A stretch of 64,000 nt of DNA, from the NCBI GenBank assembly GCA_024707145.1, contig JANQAI010000007.1, positions 1-64,000 of the forward strand. The letters run 5' to 3'. The notes beneath the pieces were generated by a model that was given only the letters and a program-made list of their open reading frames with translations, ran no database searches and was not told where the DNA came from. The translations under genes were made by a program, and so were the position numbers. Of the stretch, positions 18,776 to 28,733 are shown piece by piece. This DNA is from Magnetospirillum sp. (GTDB taxonomy: Bacteria; Pseudomonadota; Alphaproteobacteria; Rhodospirillales; Magnetospirillaceae). Positions within the stretch are counted from its first letter, which is position 1. Each line of letters begins with the position of its first letter.

Positions 18776-20540
18776 TCAGGCGATGCGCAGGCGTTCGGCG
18801 GCGAGCACGTACAGCCGGCGCCAGACGAAGTGATTGAAGCCCATGACGTACACGCACATCACCGCGATGCCCAGGGCGATGCGCGGGAAGTCGCCGTTGC
18901 CGGTGGCGTCGGCGATGTACGAGCCCAGGCCGGTGGCCACCAGGCGGGTGTCGCCCCAGGTCACCAGGCTCGGCGACGATGGAGGCGTTCCACGACCCGC
19001 ACGAGGCGGTGATGGCCCCGGTCAGGTAGGCGGGAAAGATTCCCGGCAGGATGAAGCGCTTCCACTTCATCCAGCCCTTGAGGCCCAGATTGCCCGAGGC
19101 GTCCCTCAAATCGGACGGCAGCGACGACGCCCCCGAGATGACGTTGAAAAGGATGTACCACTGGGTGCCCAGCACCATCAGCGGGCTGGTCCAGATTTCC
19201 ACGTTCAGGCGGAAATGCACGATCAGCATGACCACCACCGGGAACACCAGGTTGGTGGGAAAGGCGGCCAGGAACTGGGCCACCGCCTGCAGGCGGCCGG
19301 CCCAGCGCGGCCGCAGGCCGATCCACACCCCCACCGGCACCCACACCAGCGAGGCGAGCGCGATCAGCACGACGATGCGCAGCGCCGTCACCGCGCCCAT
19401 GCCCAGCACCTGGAAGATCTCGGTGAAGCCGACGGCGCCGTGCACGAAGATGGACACCCAGCCCACCGCCACCAGCAACCCCACCAGCAGCAGGCCGTTC
19501 CACACCCGGTCCAGCCAGGGCGGCAGCACCCATTCCACCGCCTGGGCGCGCAGGCGGACCGGCCGGCGCGGCATGACGTTGAGCAGGCCGCGCCACGCCG
19601 CCCGCGGCAGGTGCGAGGTGGCGCGGAAGAAGCGGGCGCGCTGCATCAGGGTCAGCAGCCAGGATTCGGGAGCCTCCTCGCCCTGGCTCTGCTCGAACTT
19701 GAACTTGTCGGCCCACGCCACCAGCGGGCGGAAGAACAGCTGGTCATAGGCCAGGATGGCCGCCAGCACCGCCAGGATGGCCCAGCCGATGGCGGCCAGG
19801 TCGCGTTCCTGGATGGCGAGCGCGATGTACGAGCCCACGCCGGGCAGCATGATGGTCTGGCCCGACACGGTGATGGCCTCGGACGCCACCACGAAGAACC
19901 AGCCGCCCGACACCGACATCATCATGTTCCACACCAGGCCGGGCACGGCGAAGGGCAGCTCCAGCCGCCAGAACCGGCGCCAGGGCGACAGGTGGAACAT
20001 GGACGAAGCCTCGATCAGATCGGTGGGCACGGTGCGCAGCGACTGGTACAGCGACGTGGTCATGTTCCACGCCTGCGAGGTGAAGATGGCGAAGATGGCC
20101 GCGCATTCCACCCCCAGCAGATTGCCGGGGAACAGGGCGATGAAGCCGGTGACGGTGATGGAGAGGAAACCCAGGATGGGGATCGACTGCAGGATGTCCA
20201 GGAACGGGATCAGCACCCGCTCCAGCGCCGGCACCTTGGCGGCCAGCAGCGCGTAGGTCAGGGTGAAAGCGATGGACAGGCCCAGCGCCGCCAGCATGCG
20301 TAGCGCGCTGCGCAGCAGGTAGTAGGGCAGGTTGGACGGGTCCAGCGACAGCGGCAACGGCGTGCCCACGTCGTAGGGCGCGTCCATCTGCAGGGCGCCC
20401 CACGCCATCAGCGCCAGCAGGCCGAACACGATGGGCAGCAGCGCCGCGTCCCACAGATTGGGGCGCAGGTCCGGGCTGACGGCGATGGAAGGCAGGAAGG
20501 GGCGCATGCGGGTCGTCTCGGCGGCTGTCGCGGACGACAT
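18776..20540 (-). CDS. Duplicated ABC permease, anion-transport type (one frameshift)
   Basis: About 587 residues once repaired, containing two consecutive binding-protein-dependent permease domains (about 70-270 and 370-570) joined by a hydrophilic linker. Both copies carry an EAA-type loop, DLIEASSMFHLSPWRRF in the first and DLRDASGNLGLKGWMKW in the second. The frame breaks at 18966-18970: GCC GAG C CTG GTG; removal of one C gives SIVAELVTWGDTRLVATG, ending AAERLRIA. It resembles the anion ABC system with duplicated permease. The ATPase and mog follow; the solute is not evident, and an oxyanion is only inferred. Confidence 0.88.
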
Positions 20541-20577
20541 TTACCCGCTTGGCCGGGCCCGGGCGAGCCCTAAATGG

Positions 20578-20877
20578 TCATCCCTTGGACTGGCGCCCCG
20601 CCAGCAGGCGGTCGCGCTCGGCGATCATCGCCTCGAGCCCCCCATTCTCCAGCGCTTCCCACGAGCGGCGGCGTTCGGCGGCACCGGATTCCTGCAGCGC
20701 GTTGGTGCGCGCCAGCGCCTGCTCCAACTCGCCGCGGGCCTCGGCGCAGGCCTGGTCCACCACCTCGATGAACTGTTCGACCGCGGTGACCATGTCGCGC
20801 ATGGATTCCGCCGCACGCAACTGTTCGGCGGCGACGCGCCGCAACAGGAACTGCTCACAAGACACCACCTTGGCCAT
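20578..20877 (-). CDS. Hypothetical coiled-coil protein
   Basis: 99 residues from MAKVVSCEQFLL to AGRQSKG. It is mostly helical with heptad-like spacing through MRDMVTAVEQFIEVVDQACAE and ELEQALARTNAL. No family is recognised. The stop is 37 bp before the permease start on the same strand, so it may lead the ABC-mog transcript. The preferred start avoids a 46-residue extension of unlikely composition. Confidence 0.55.
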   Translation of the reverse strand: MAKVVSCEQFLLRRVAAEQLRAAESMRDMVTAVEQFIEVVDQACAEARGELEQALARTNALQESGAAERRRSWEALENGGLEAMIAERDRLLAGRQSKG

Positions 20878-21000
20878 GATCAGCTCCTGCGCGTAAAGCC
20901 CTCGAAATCCAGCGTACCGCAATTGGCGCCGGAAGAGCGAGAACTTGCGCCAAGAAGGTAACATATCTGCCATGACCCCGGGGCAGACCCATCGAGGGCG

Positions 21001-21034
21001 AAAAAAAGCGGCCACCGCTTGCCGCGGTGGCCGC
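21001..21034 (-). terminator. Rho-independent terminator of the BI-1 gene
   Basis: Read on the minus strand, GCGGCCACCGC and its exact complement form an 11-bp stem with a five-base loop, followed by seven T. It lies 29 bp past the end of the BI-1 gene. Confidence 0.9.
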
Positions 21035-21062
21035 CCCTATCCGCTCCCGATCCGGCCGGCGA

Positions 21063-21785
21063 CTACTCGTCGCGGCGCACGCCCAGGAACTGCAGCAGGA
21101 ACATGAACAGGTTGATGAAGTCCAGGTACAGGGTCAGCGCGCCCAGGATGGACTTCTTGGCCGCCACTTCCTCGCCGTCAGCCTCGAAATACATCTCCTT
21201 GATCTTCTGGGTATCCCAGGCGGTCAGGCCGGCGAAGATCAGCACGCCGGCGGCCGAGATCACGAACTGCAACGTGGAACTGGCCAGGAAGATGTTGACG
21301 ATGCTGGCGATGATCAGGCCGATCAGACCCATCACCAGGAAGGTGCCGAAGGCCGACAGGTCGCGCTTGGTGGTGTAGCCATAGAGCGACAGGCCGGCGA
21401 AGGCAGCGGCGGTGACGAAGAAGGTGCGCGCCACCGAGGCGCCGGTGAACACCAGGAACACCGTGGCCAGCGAGGCGCCCATCAGCGCCGCGTAAAGCCA
21501 GAAGATGCCCTGGGCGGTGGACGCCTTCATGCTTTCGATCTTGAAGCTGAAGAAGAACACCAGGGCCAGGGGGGCGAACATCACCACCCATTTGAGCGGC
21601 GTGCCGAACAGCAGCTGCACGGCGGCCGGCGACGACGCGATCAGGAACGCGACGATGCCGGTCAGGGCAAGGCCCGACGCCATGAAGTTGTAGGTCCGCA
21701 GCATGTACCGGCGCAGGCCCACGTCGATCTGCGCGGCCTCTGCTTGCGCCGGGGTCATATATTTGCGATCGGAACCGAAGGCCAT
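21063..21785 (-). CDS. Bax inhibitor-1 family membrane protein (YccA/YbhL-like)
   Basis: 240 residues from MAFGSDRKYM, with seven predicted helices. YMLRTYNFMASGLALTG is the usual opening. The C-terminal FAGLTAWDTQKIKEMY holds the family's conserved Asp, and LDFINLFMFLLQFLG is the last helix. Bacterial members are calcium-leak channel-like proteins or, for YccA, modulators of the FtsH protease. The gene stands alone with its own terminator. Confidence 0.92.
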   Translation of the reverse strand: MAFGSDRKYMTPAQAEAAQIDVGLRRYMLRTYNFMASGLALTGIVAFLIASSPAAVQLLFGTPLKWVVMFAPLALVFFFSFKIESMKASTAQGIFWLYAALMGASLATVFLVFTGASVARTFFVTAAAFAGLSLYGYTTKRDLSAFGTFLVMGLIGLIIASIVNIFLASSTLQFVISAAGVLIFAGLTAWDTQKIKEMYFEADGEEVAAKKSILGALTLYLDFINLFMFLLQFLGVRRDE

Positions 21786-21869
21786 GGTCGTACCTCTGGT
21801 TGAAGTTGAATTTCGGCCAACCCAATATGGCGCAGTCCGAAAGGGAATCAAGCGAAGGGCGAAGGAATC

Positions 21870-24401
21870 TCATTCGCCCCGCAACAGCGGCGCCGCCTTG
21901 GCCCGCATGGCGGCGAAGGTGCCGGCGAATCCCGCCAGCAGGCTGGCGACCACGCAGGCGACCACGGTGGCGGCGGCGATGCCGGGCAACAGCACCCAGT
22001 CGGCGCGCATGACGAAGACCAGGATGGCCCAGGCCGACACCCCGCCGATCAGTCCGGCGCACACCCCGGTGCTCAGACCAATGATGCCGAATTCCAGCAG
22101 CCACGCCCGCCACAGATCGGCACGAGTGGCCCCCAGCACCTTCAGCACCACCGCCTCGTAGACCCGGCGGCGATGGCCGGCCATCACCGCCCCGGCCAGC
22201 ACCAGGGCGCCGGCCGACAGGGTCACCGCCGCCGCCAGCCGCACCGCCATGTCGGCATTGGCGATCATCTCGCGCACCGCCACCAGGGCTTCCTTGACGC
22301 GGATGGCCGAGACGTTGGCCAGGCGGTCGGTCACCGCCTTCTCCACCGCCGCCTCGGCGGCGTCGGGGGCGTGCACGGTGGCGATCCAGGTGTGCGGCGC
22401 CCCGGCCAAGGCGCCGGGCGACAGGATGAAGGTGAAGTTCATGTTCAGCGTCGACCACTCGATGTCGCGCAAGGACGCGATGCGCACCTCCATCTCGCGG
22501 CCCAGCACGTTGAGGCCCAGCGTGTCGCCCACCTTGAGCCCAAAACCCTTGGCGATACCGGCGTCCACCGAGGCCAGCGGCGGCCCCTGGTAATCCGCCG
22601 GCCACCACTCCCCGGCCACCAGCCGCACCCCTTTGGGCGGAGTGACGGCACTGGTCAAGCCGCGATCGCCGCGCAGCGCCCATTCCGCTTCCGGCGCCAC
22701 CACCACCTCCGAGGCCGGGCGGCCGTTGATATGGGTGATGCGGCCACGCACCATGGGCGCCTCTTCCAGCCGGGCCGAGGGATCGGCGGCCTGGACCACG
22801 CGGCTGAATTCCTCCAACTGGTCGGGCTGGATGTCGATGAAGAAGAAGCTGGGCGCCTCGGCCGGCATGCGCTCGCCGAACTGGCGGGCCAGATTGCCCT
22901 CGATCAGGGCGATGGCCACCAGCACGGTGAGGCCGAGGCCCAGGCTGAGCACCACGCTGACCACGGCGCTGCCCGGCCGGTGCAGGTTGGCGAGGGCCAA
23001 CCGGCCGGTGGGATGGGCGAACACGCCGCGCCGCCGGGCCGACAGCCGTGCCGCCGCCCACGACAGCAGTGCCGCCAGGCCGCGGAACAGCACCAGCGTC
23101 GCCAGCGCGGCGGCGACGAAGGCGGCGGCCAAGTCGGGCCGGTCGGCGGTGAGGATGGCCAGCGCCACCAGCGCGGCGGCGGCCACGCCCAGCACCGCCA
23201 GGGTCGGTCGGTCGGGCCAGTGGGACAGCGGCGCCACCACCTGGCGGAACAGGGCGGTGGCCGGTACCATCTTGGCGCGGGCCAGCGGCCACAGGGTGAA
23301 GACCCCGGCCGTCAGCACGCCGAAGGCGGCCGCCACCGCCAGCGGGCCGGGATAGAGGCCGGCGCGCGCGGCCAGCGGCAGCTTGTCGCCGGCCACCGCC
23401 ACCACCACCGCCGGCACCGAGGCGCCCACCGCCAGACCGGCGAGGATGCCGATTCCGGCCAGCAGGGCCACCAGGCTGGCATAGGTGGCGAAGATCAGCC
23501 GCGATGGCGCCCCCACCGATTTCAGCACGGCGATGGTGGGGGTGCGGCCGTCCAGATAGGCCTTCACCGCATTGGCGACGCCGATGCCGCCCACCAGCAG
23601 GGCGGTCAGCCCCACCAGGGTGAGGAACGAGGCCAGATTGTCGAGGAAGCGCCCCACCCCCGGCGCCGCATCCGAGGTGTCGCGCATCTGCCAGGGCGCG
23701 TCGGGGAAGGCGCGCGCCAGCGCCGCCTTGGCCTCGGCGGCCGAGGCGCCCGGCGGCAGGGCCAGCCTGTAGGTCCAACGGATCAGGCTGCCGGGCTGCT
23801 CCAACCCGGTCTCGCCGATGGCGGCCAGCGGCACCATCAGGCGCGGCCCGAAGGCCAGGGCGGTGGCGACACGGTCGGGTTCCTTGGCGATCAGGGCGCG
23901 GACCTGGAAGCGGGCGGCGCCCACCTCCACCGTATCGCCCAGCTTCAACCCCAGCCCGGCCAGCAGGTTGGGGTCGGCGGCGGCGCCCCAAAGCCCGTCG
24001 CGGCGGGCGAAGGCGGCGGCCGGGTCCAGCGGCGGATCCAACTGCAGGGTACCGGCCAGGGGATAAGCCTGATCCACCCCCTTCAATTCCACCAGCCGAC
24101 GGGTATCGTTGCCCGGCGCGTGGGCCATGGCCCGCATCTCCATGCCTTCCGACAGGGTACCCAGCCCGGTGAGCGCCTTGCGCTGCTCGGCATCGATGGG
24201 CTTGTAGGATTGCCGCAGGTCGAGGTCGCCGCCCAGCAGGGTGCGGGAATCCTCGTTCAGCGCGGTGTGGAAGGCGGCGCGCAACGACCCCGAGGCGGCG
24301 ATGGCTGCCACCCCTAGGGCCAGGCAGGCCATCAGGATGCGGAAGCCCTTGATGCCGCCGCGCAGTTCCCGCCGGGCGTAGGTAATGGGGAGAGAGGTCA
24401 T
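21870..24401 (-). CDS. ybbP: FtsX-like ABC transporter permease YbbP
   Basis: 843 residues, the size of the YbbP/COG3127 family. An N-terminal helix (about 20-42) is followed by a large periplasmic domain, then two FtsX-type membrane blocks (about 255-480 and 715-830). Its start overlaps the ybbA stop by four bases. In Escherichia coli the ybbA-ybbP pair likewise lies divergent from tesA. The substrate is not established; export of lipids or lipoprotein-like molecules is proposed by analogy with LolCDE. The protein is intact. Confidence 0.9.
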   Translation of the reverse strand: MTSLPITYARRELRGGIKGFRILMACLALGVAAIAASGSLRAAFHTALNEDSRTLLGGDLDLRQSYKPIDAEQRKALTGLGTLSEGMEMRAMAHAPGNDTRRLVELKGVDQAYPLAGTLQLDPPLDPAAAFARRDGLWGAAADPNLLAGLGLKLGDTVEVGAARFQVRALIAKEPDRVATALAFGPRLMVPLAAIGETGLEQPGSLIRWTYRLALPPGASAAEAKAALARAFPDAPWQMRDTSDAAPGVGRFLDNLASFLTLVGLTALLVGGIGVANAVKAYLDGRTPTIAVLKSVGAPSRLIFATYASLVALLAGIGILAGLAVGASVPAVVVAVAGDKLPLAARAGLYPGPLAVAAAFGVLTAGVFTLWPLARAKMVPATALFRQVVAPLSHWPDRPTLAVLGVAAAALVALAILTADRPDLAAAFVAAALATLVLFRGLAALLSWAAARLSARRRGVFAHPTGRLALANLHRPGSAVVSVVLSLGLGLTVLVAIALIEGNLARQFGERMPAEAPSFFFIDIQPDQLEEFSRVVQAADPSARLEEAPMVRGRITHINGRPASEVVVAPEAEWALRGDRGLTSAVTPPKGVRLVAGEWWPADYQGPPLASVDAGIAKGFGLKVGDTLGLNVLGREMEVRIASLRDIEWSTLNMNFTFILSPGALAGAPHTWIATVHAPDAAEAAVEKAVTDRLANVSAIRVKEALVAVREMIANADMAVRLAAAVTLSAGALVLAGAVMAGHRRRVYEAVVLKVLGATRADLWRAWLLEFGIIGLSTGVCAGLIGGVSAWAILVFVMRADWVLLPGIAAATVVACVVASLLAGFAGTFAAMRAKAAPLLRGE

Positions 24402-25117
24402 GACGCCGGCACCAGCGAGGCGGGCAGGTCCGAGGCGATGCGGCCATCCTCGACCCGCACCACCCGGCCGCAGCGCGCCGCCAGGCCGGGGTCATGGGTG
24501 ACCAGCACCAAGGTGGTGCCGTGGCGATCGTGCAGATCGAACAGCAGATCGACGATGGTACGGCCGGTGCTCTGGTCCAGGTTGCCGGTAGGCTCGTCGG
24601 CCAGCAGCAGGCGGGGACGCGCCACAAAGGCGCGGGCCAGCGCCACGCGCTGCTGCTCGCCGCCCGACAGCTGGCCGGGATAATGGTCCAGCCGGTGAGC
24701 CAGCCCGACCTGGCGCAGTTCCGCCTCGGCGCGGGCGAAGGCGTCGCGGGCGCCGGCCAGTTCCAGCGGCACCGCCACGTTCTCCAGCGCCGTCATGGTG
24801 GGCACCAGATGGAAGGCCTGGAAGACGATGCCCACATGCGAGCGGCGGAAGCGGGCCAATTCGTCCTCGCTGAGCGCCGACAGGTCGCGCCCGGCCACCT
24901 GGACCAGACCGCCGGTGGCGCGTTCCAGCCCGGCCATGACCATCAGCAGGGTGGACTTGCCCGACCCCGACGGACCGACCACGCCCACCGTCTCGCCGTC
25001 CTGCACGCCGAGGTCGATGCCGCGCAGAACGTTGACCTCGCCGGCCAAGCTCGCCAAGTTGAGGGTGACGCCAGTCAGATGGACGAGAGGCGTCTGGACG
25101 GGAGTGGACGACGGCAT
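24398..25117 (-). CDS. ybbA: ABC transporter ATPase YbbA (LolD-like)
   Basis: 239 residues from MPSSTPVQTPLVH. Walker A is GPSGSGKST, the signature LSGGEQQRVALARA, and Walker B RLLLADEPTGNLD, all of the LolD/MacB class. It is coupled to ybbP by an ATGA overlap. Its start codon shares the tetranucleotide CATG with the start of divergent tesA, so each promoter must lie inside the other gene or the transcripts are nearly leaderless. Confidence 0.92.
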   Translation of the reverse strand: MPSSTPVQTPLVHLTGVTLNLASLAGEVNVLRGIDLGVQDGETVGVVGPSGSGKSTLLMVMAGLERATGGLVQVAGRDLSALSEDELARFRRSHVGIVFQAFHLVPTMTALENVAVPLELAGARDAFARAEAELRQVGLAHRLDHYPGQLSGGEQQRVALARAFVARPRLLLADEPTGNLDQSTGRTIVDLLFDLHDRHGTTLVLVTHDPGLAARCGRVVRVEDGRIASDLPASLVPAS

Positions 25118-25779
25118 GGGGCTTGATGCTCGCTTGTGGGAATGGGTCCGATATGGCGCCATTGCCCTACTTGTCAACGTCGGAGCCGGAACCGCCATGG
25201 CTGAGACGGTACGGATCATGGTGCTGGGCGACTCGCTCACCGCCGGCTACGGGGTCGCCGCCGCCGATGCCTTTCCGGCCCAGCCTGGAACGGGCGCTGA
25301 GGGCCGCGGGTTATGACGTCGCCCTGCTCAACGCCGGCGTATCCGGCGACACCAGCGCCGGCGGCCGGGCGCGGCTGGACTGGGCGCTGGCCGACAAGCC
25401 GCAGGTGGCCATCGTCGAACTGGGCGCCAATGACGGCCTGCGCGGGCTCGATCCCAAGCTGACCGAGCAGAACCTGGACGCCATCCTGACCAAGCTGAAG
25501 GCGGCGGGCATCCGCGTGCTGCTCACCGGCATGCTGGCGCCGCCCAATTACGGCCCCGACTATGCCCAGGCCTATGCCGCCCTGTTCCCGCGCCTGGCCG
25601 AACGCCACAAGGTCCCCTTCTATCCCTTCTTCCTGGAGGGCGTGGCCCGCGACCCCCGCTATACCCAGCCCGACGGCCTGCACCCCAACCCGGCCGGGGT
25701 GGCCGAAGTGGTGCAGCGCATCCTGCCCAGCGTGAAGGCGGTATTGGGACCGCCCCCCGGCGCGGGAGGCAAGGGATGA
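25116..25779 (+). CDS. tesA: TesA-type SGNH esterase/lysophospholipase (one frameshift)
   Basis: About 220 residues once repaired. A signal peptide ends at GTAMA, and the mature protein begins ETVRIMVLGDSLTAGYG with the nucleophile Ser in GDSL. Block III is GAND and block V DGLHPN with the catalytic Asp and His. Acts in the periplasm on acyl esters and thioesters. The frame breaks at 25282-25286: GCC CAG C CTG GAA, where one C less gives FPAQLERALRAAG. The stop overlaps the start of the FIST gene. Confidence 0.92.
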
Positions 25780-26920
25780 ACCTGCCCCAGCCCAGCCCGA
25801 CCGCCGCCCCCTTCGCCGTGGCCTATGCCCAGGGCGAGCATTGGGGGCTGGCGGCCAAGTCCTGCCTGGACCCAGCTGGGCGGGCAGCCCGCCAATCTCG
25901 GCCTGCTGTACGTCACCGAACCGTTCAACCAGAACCTATCAAGCATCCTGACCTTCCTGCGCGAGACCACCCGCATCGCCCACTGGGCCGGCGCGGTGGT
26001 GCCGGGGCTGATGGCGGGCGACGACGAAATCGGCGACGTGGGTGCCCTGGCGGTGATGACCGGCCTGCTGCCGGAAGGGTCGTTCCAGAATTTCTGGGGA
26101 TTGGAGGCCAGCGTCATCATCGACCGGCTGGCGCCCTGGCTGGCCGCCCACCGCCCCTGTTTCGGCATTGCCCACGGCGACGCCCGCTCGCCCGGCGTGC
26201 CCGGGCTGGTCCGCGCGCTGGGCCATGAAATCGGGTTCCTGGTGGGCGGATTGATTTCCACCTCGGGCCCGCCGGCCCGGCTGGCCGACAGCGTGGTGGC
26301 GGGCGGCATCGCCGGCCTGCTGCTGGGCCGCGAGGTGGAGGTGGTCACCGGCCTGACCCAAGGCTGCAGCCCCATCGGCCCCGTCCACCGGGTCACCGGG
26401 GCCTCGGAAGGCGTGCTGATGGCATTGGACGGCCGGCCGGCGCTGGATGTGCTGAAGGAGGAGGCCGGCCAACTGATCGCCCGCGACCTCAAGCGCGCCG
26501 CCGGCTACATCCACGTGGCCCTGCCGGTGGCGGGCTCGGACCGGGGCGATTATCAGGTGCGCCTGCTGCTGGGCATCGATCCCCGCCAGGGCTGGCTGGC
26601 CATGGGCGACCACGTGGAGGAAGGCGACGGCGTCATGTTCGTGCGCCGCGACCCGCAATCAGCCCGCGCCGACATGCAGCGCATGCTGGCCGACGTCACC
26701 CGCCGCCTGGACGGGCGCCTGGTGCGCGCCGCCTTCTATCATTCCTGCCTGGGCCGCGGCCGCCACATATTCGGCGAGGACGGCGCCGAGCCTGGCCATG
26801 GTGCGCAAGGCCCTCGGCCCGGTGCCCCTGGTCGGTTTCTTCGGCCATGGCGAGTTCTCGGGCGAGCGGCTTTACGCCTATACCGGCGTGCTCAGCCTGC
26901 TGGTGGGAACGGCGCCATGA
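25776..26920 (+). CDS. FIST-domain sensor protein (two frameshifts)
   Basis: About 380 residues once repaired. FIST domains bind small ligands, proposed to be amino acids, and often feed signalling proteins; this one stands alone as FIST_N plus FIST_C. Recognisable stretches are VSFQ-like ASVIIDRLAPW, TQGCSPIGPVHRVT and AFYHSCLGRG. The first break is an extra C at 25872-25874 (GAC C CAG CTG), restoring SCLDQLGGQPANLG. The second is AGCCT at 26789-26793, restoring DGAELAMVRKALG and ending SLLVGTAP. It overlaps tesA and thpR by four bases each, so the three are translated as one operon. Confidence 0.82.
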
Positions 26921-27451
26921 TCCGCCTGTTCGTCGGCCTGTCCCTGCCGGCCGGCCTGGCGGTGCGGCTGGAAAGCCTGGGCGGCGGCATCCCCGGCGCC
27001 CGCTGGGTCGAAGCGCGCAACCTGCACGTCACCCTGCGCTTCATCGGCGAGGTGGAGGAAGGCTTGGCCGCCGAGACTCGACGAGACGCTGGCCGAGGTA
27101 AGAGCGCCGGCCTTCGAGCTGTCGCTCGAAGGCTTCGGCACCTTCGGCCGCTCGGCCCCCAACCACCTGTGGGCGGGGGTGGACAAGGCCCCCGGCCTGC
27201 TGCACCTGCAGGGCAAGGTGGAGACCACGGTGAACCGCCTGGGACTGGCGCCCGAGGGGCGCAAATACCTGCCCCACATCACCCTGGCCCGGTTGAAGGA
27301 TGCGCCGGTGGCCCGCGTGCAGGACTTCATCGCCCGCAACTCGCCCTTCCGCGGCGGCCCCTGGCGGGTGGACCACTTCGTCCTGTTCCGCAGCCATCTC
27401 GGCCGCTCGGGCGCCGAGTACGAGGCCCTGGCCGAATACCCGCTGGCCTAG
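26917..27451 (+). CDS. thpR: RNA 2',3'-cyclic phosphodiesterase ThpR (one frameshift)
   Basis: About 177 residues once repaired. The two HxT motifs of the 2H phosphoesterase family are HVTLRF near residue 37 and HITLAR near 125. MIRLFVGLSLP is the usual start. The frame breaks at 27074-27078: GCC GAG A CTC GAC, where removing A gives GLAAELDETLAEVR. This is the only AGCT-site break where the extra base is A. It hydrolyses 2',3'-cyclic phosphates on RNA; the cellular role is unsettled. Confidence 0.88.
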
Positions 27452-27496
27452 CCTCCGCCCTTGTCCAGGGCGGGGCTTCCCTGTACCTTTCGGGCT

Positions 27497-28021
27497 ATGA
27501 ACACACGCGCCCTTCGAGCCGCCTTCCTCGGTCTGTCCGTCCTGGCCCTGGTCGGCTGCGGCAGCAGCACGTCGCTGCCGCGCACCCAGGCGGGCGACCC
27601 GCAGCAGCAGCCCGACTTCAACCTGCTGACCGACATTCCCATTCCGTCGGGCGCCACCATGGACAACGACCGCTCGCTGATCCTGGGCGAGAAGGACCGC
27701 TGGACCGGCCGGGTGGTGATGAAGCTGTGGAAGGGCGCCGCCGAGGCCAACCAGTTCTACCAGGCCCAGATGCCGGCCTTCGGCTGGGAGGCCATCATGG
27801 CCGCCACCTCCGGCGTCAGCGTGATGGCCTATGTGCGCGGCGACCGCGCCGCCACCGTGCAGATCGAGAGCAATTCCATGTGGGGCTCGACGGTGTCGGT
27901 GATCGTCGGCCAGCGCCACGCCACCCAGCCCGCCCCGGCAGCCAATTACGGCGCCTATGACGCGCCCAAGCCGGCCCCGGTGGAGAAAATCCGGTCCGAG
28001 CCGCTGCCGGCCCGACGCTAG
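27497..28021 (+). CDS. Hypothetical lipoprotein
   Basis: 174 residues with a signal peptide and lipobox LVGC at about residues 19-22. The mature part has LLTDIPIPSGATMDNDRSL and an alternating beta pattern with WTGRVVMKLWKGAAEANQFYQAQMPAFGW. I recognise no named family. It is preceded by a 45-bp gap after thpR and followed within nine bases by another lipoprotein gene, so the two are likely co-expressed. Confidence 0.75.
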   Translation: MNTRALRAAFLGLSVLALVGCGSSTSLPRTQAGDPQQQPDFNLLTDIPIPSGATMDNDRSLILGEKDRWTGRVVMKLWKGAAEANQFYQAQMPAFGWEAIMAATSGVSVMAYVRGDRAATVQIESNSMWGSTVSVIVGQRHATQPAPAANYGAYDAPKPAPVEKIRSEPLPARR

Positions 28022-28029
28022 GAACCGCC

Positions 28030-28716
28030 ATGAACCTGCGCCTGCTGTTCGCCGCCGTCGCCGCCCTGGCGCTGGCGTCCTGCGCCCCTGCCCGCCCGCC
28101 GGCGCCCAAGGCGCCGCCGCAACTGTGGACGGTCAGCCCCAACGGCGAGCCGCTGCCCTTCCGTGCCGGCCAGGACGATTGCCGGGGCGCCCTGGCCGCC
28201 TGGTTCGCCCGTGCCGACGCCAATGGCGACGGCGTACTGGACGGCGGCGAGATGCAGACCGATGCCGCCCGCTGGTTCGGGGCCGCCGACCTGGACCATG
28301 ACGGCCAGGTCACCGCCGACGAACTGGCCGCCGTGCGCCGCCAACTGCTGCCCGCGCCGGAACCCGAACCCGAGCAGCCCAGGCTCGGCCCGCGCGGCCG
28401 CGAGGCGACGCTTCGTTCACAGGCGCGCCCCGATCCGGTGATGCAGGCCGATTCCAATGCGGATTTCCGCGTCAGCGCCCAGGAATTCCGGTCCTATGTA
28501 TCCGCCCAGTTCGCCCAGCGCGAGCGCCACGGCGCGCTGTCTCAGGCCCAGGTGCTGGACGCCTGCCAGCGGCCGGCGGGTGAGGTGGCCGCCTTGACGG
28601 CCGGCGGTTTCCCACCAAAATATGAGGGCAAGGCGCCGTTGCTTCCCCATGGAGGGGCGGCGCCGAAGCCAGGGCGCCGATTGCCGGGCCCACCATCGCA
28701 ATTCTCGCTCTCCTGA
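28030..28716 (+). CDS. EF-hand lipoprotein
   Basis: 228 residues. The signal ends in the lipobox LASC at about residues 15-18. Three EF-hand-like loops are visible: DANGDGVLDGGE, DLDHDGQVTADE and the degenerate DSNADFRVSAQE. A Pro/Glu-rich spacer separates the second and third. This suggests a calcium-binding protein on the inner leaflet or periplasmic face of an envelope membrane. The last 30 residues are Pro/Gly-rich. Paired with the lipoprotein gene upstream. Confidence 0.8.
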   Translation: MNLRLLFAAVAALALASCAPARPPAPKAPPQLWTVSPNGEPLPFRAGQDDCRGALAAWFARADANGDGVLDGGEMQTDAARWFGAADLDHDGQVTADELAAVRRQLLPAPEPEPEQPRLGPRGREATLRSQARPDPVMQADSNADFRVSAQEFRSYVSAQFAQRERHGALSQAQVLDACQRPAGEVAALTAGGFPPKYEGKAPLLPHGGAAPKPGRRLPGPPSQFSLS

Positions 28717-28733
28717 GAGGAGGATGCAGTCCC

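Noticed and set aside
16725..20540. A 1,271-residue reading frame on the minus strand spanning the ABC permease, ATPase and mog genes
   Set aside because: It only exists because the +1 insertions keep one frame open across several genes; its later parts are not protein-like, while the repaired genes match known families.
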